The notes beneath the pieces were generated by a model. That model was not told where the DNA came from and searched no databases. It saw only the letters and a list, made by a program, of their open reading frames with translations. A stretch of DNA of 13,753 bases, taken from the NCBI GenBank assembly GCA_030625695.1, contig DAOUQK010000059.1, positions 1 through 13,753 on the forward strand. Direction: 5' to 3'. This document shows positions 13,298-13,753 of the stretch, piece by piece. This DNA comes from Paracoccaceae bacterium (GTDB taxonomy: Bacteria > Pseudomonadota > Alphaproteobacteria > Rhodobacterales > Rhodobacteraceae). A program made the position numbers and the translations under genes. The stretch's first letter is position 1, and every line of letters starts with the position of its first letter.

Positions 13298-13753
13298 ATG
13301 ACCGAAGACATGAGCATTGAAGATTATCTGGCCGCGGGTGGTGTTCTAAGCAATCCCACCAATGTGCCGCCGCGCTATCGCGCTGAGTTGATGAAGCTGA
13401 TGGCCACCTTTGTTGACAGCGAATTGGCCGGAGCGGCCGGGTTTGCCGATATCATCAATCAGGGGCCGGGCATCAAGGAACGTATTGCTGCGGCGCGTAT
13501 CGTGCTGGAAAAGACCGACCACGCTGACAAGGTGCTGGCGATCATGGGTGATTTTGGTGCCGATACCGCGCGTTATGCCAACCATCACCCGTGGACCGCG
13601 CGACTGGACCGCGATGCTGACATCGGGGCCAGCCGGTCGGATCATGACATGCGTTTGGCGGTGTTCAACTATCCGCTGCAGGGTTGGGGTGATGCGGTGG
13701 TGATGAACCTGCTGATGGGCCGGGCGGTTGCGGTGCAACTGGCCGAGTTTTCC
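13298..13753 (+). CDS. Extra PaaA/PaaC-family ferritin-like protein (3' end cut by window)
   Basis: An open frame of 152 codons runs from ATG 13298 to the window edge without a stop. GAGGG at 13286-13290 sits seven bases upstream, which favours 13298 over the in-frame ATG at 13292. The gene follows paaE after 13 bases and is probably in the same operon. The text resembles the phenylacetic-acid catabolic protein family (PaaA/PaaC fold). DSELAG (40-45) lines up with PaaA HSEVVG, and LEKTDH (70-75) with PaaA QDEAGH, with equal spacing of 33 residues from the first Glu to the His. In that register the ligand glutamate E91 of PaaA is replaced by K72, so a normal di-iron site may be absent. Its function is unknown; it could be an accessory or alternative subunit. 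Confidence 0.82.
   Translation, partial: MTEDMSIEDYLAAGGVLSNPTNVPPRYRAELMKLMATFVDSELAGAAGFADIINQGPGIKERIAAARIVLEKTDHADKVLAIMGDFGADTARYANHHPWTARLDRDADIGASRSDHDMRLAVFNYPLQGWGDAVVMNLLMGRAVAVQLAEFS

Noticed and set aside
12412..13317. Minus-strand open frame (301 codons) opposite paaE
   Set aside because: It lies wholly antisense to a PaaE with all cofactor motifs; composition and lack of motifs mark it as a shadow.

Overview
The window most resembles a chromosomal segment of an alphaproteobacterium, probably Rhodobacterales (roseobacter group). This rests on moderate-to-high GC coding sequence, the style of the protein sequences and the gene mix. I ran no database search, so the taxonomic call is inference. 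Twelve complete genes and two truncated ones fill almost the whole window. No gap exceeds 300 bases, and I see no tRNA, rRNA, CRISPR array or transposase gene.

Left part (1-4092): a truncated Mrp/ApbC-type Fe-S carrier ATPase (minus strand, 3' end off the window) is divergent from an amidohydrolase that closely resembles the enamidase of anaerobic nicotinate breakdown. The amidohydrolase converges, with a 6-base gap, on a MarR-family regulator. The regulator is in turn divergent from an M19 (renal-dipeptidase family) metallopeptidase.

Middle part (4139-8062, all minus strand): a three-gene operon reads from right to left. It encodes a glutamine-synthetase-like ligase of the PuuA type, an NAD(P)-dependent aldehyde dehydrogenase and an iron-containing alcohol dehydrogenase. 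The likely logic is gamma-glutamylation of an amine or amino alcohol followed by oxidation of its alcohol and aldehyde groups. The substrate is not known.

Right part (8289-13753, all plus strand): a phenylacetate operon, beta-ketoadipyl-CoA-type thiolase (paaJ) followed by paaA, paaB, paaC, paaD and paaE. PaaABCE is the phenylacetyl-CoA 1,2-epoxidase with its reductase, and PaaD is its presumed metal or Fe-S maturation helper. Directly after paaE begins an additional ferritin-like PaaA/PaaC-family protein, cut by the window end, with a lysine where PaaA has a metal-ligand glutamate. The ligase operon and the paa operon diverge from a 226-base region holding two operator-like palindromes. A hairpin-forming palindromic element sits between paaD and paaE.

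The points most worth a second look are the extra PaaA-like subunit, the two palindromes in the shared control region, the palindromic insertion inside the paa operon, and the enamidase homologue lying outside any visible nicotinate cluster.
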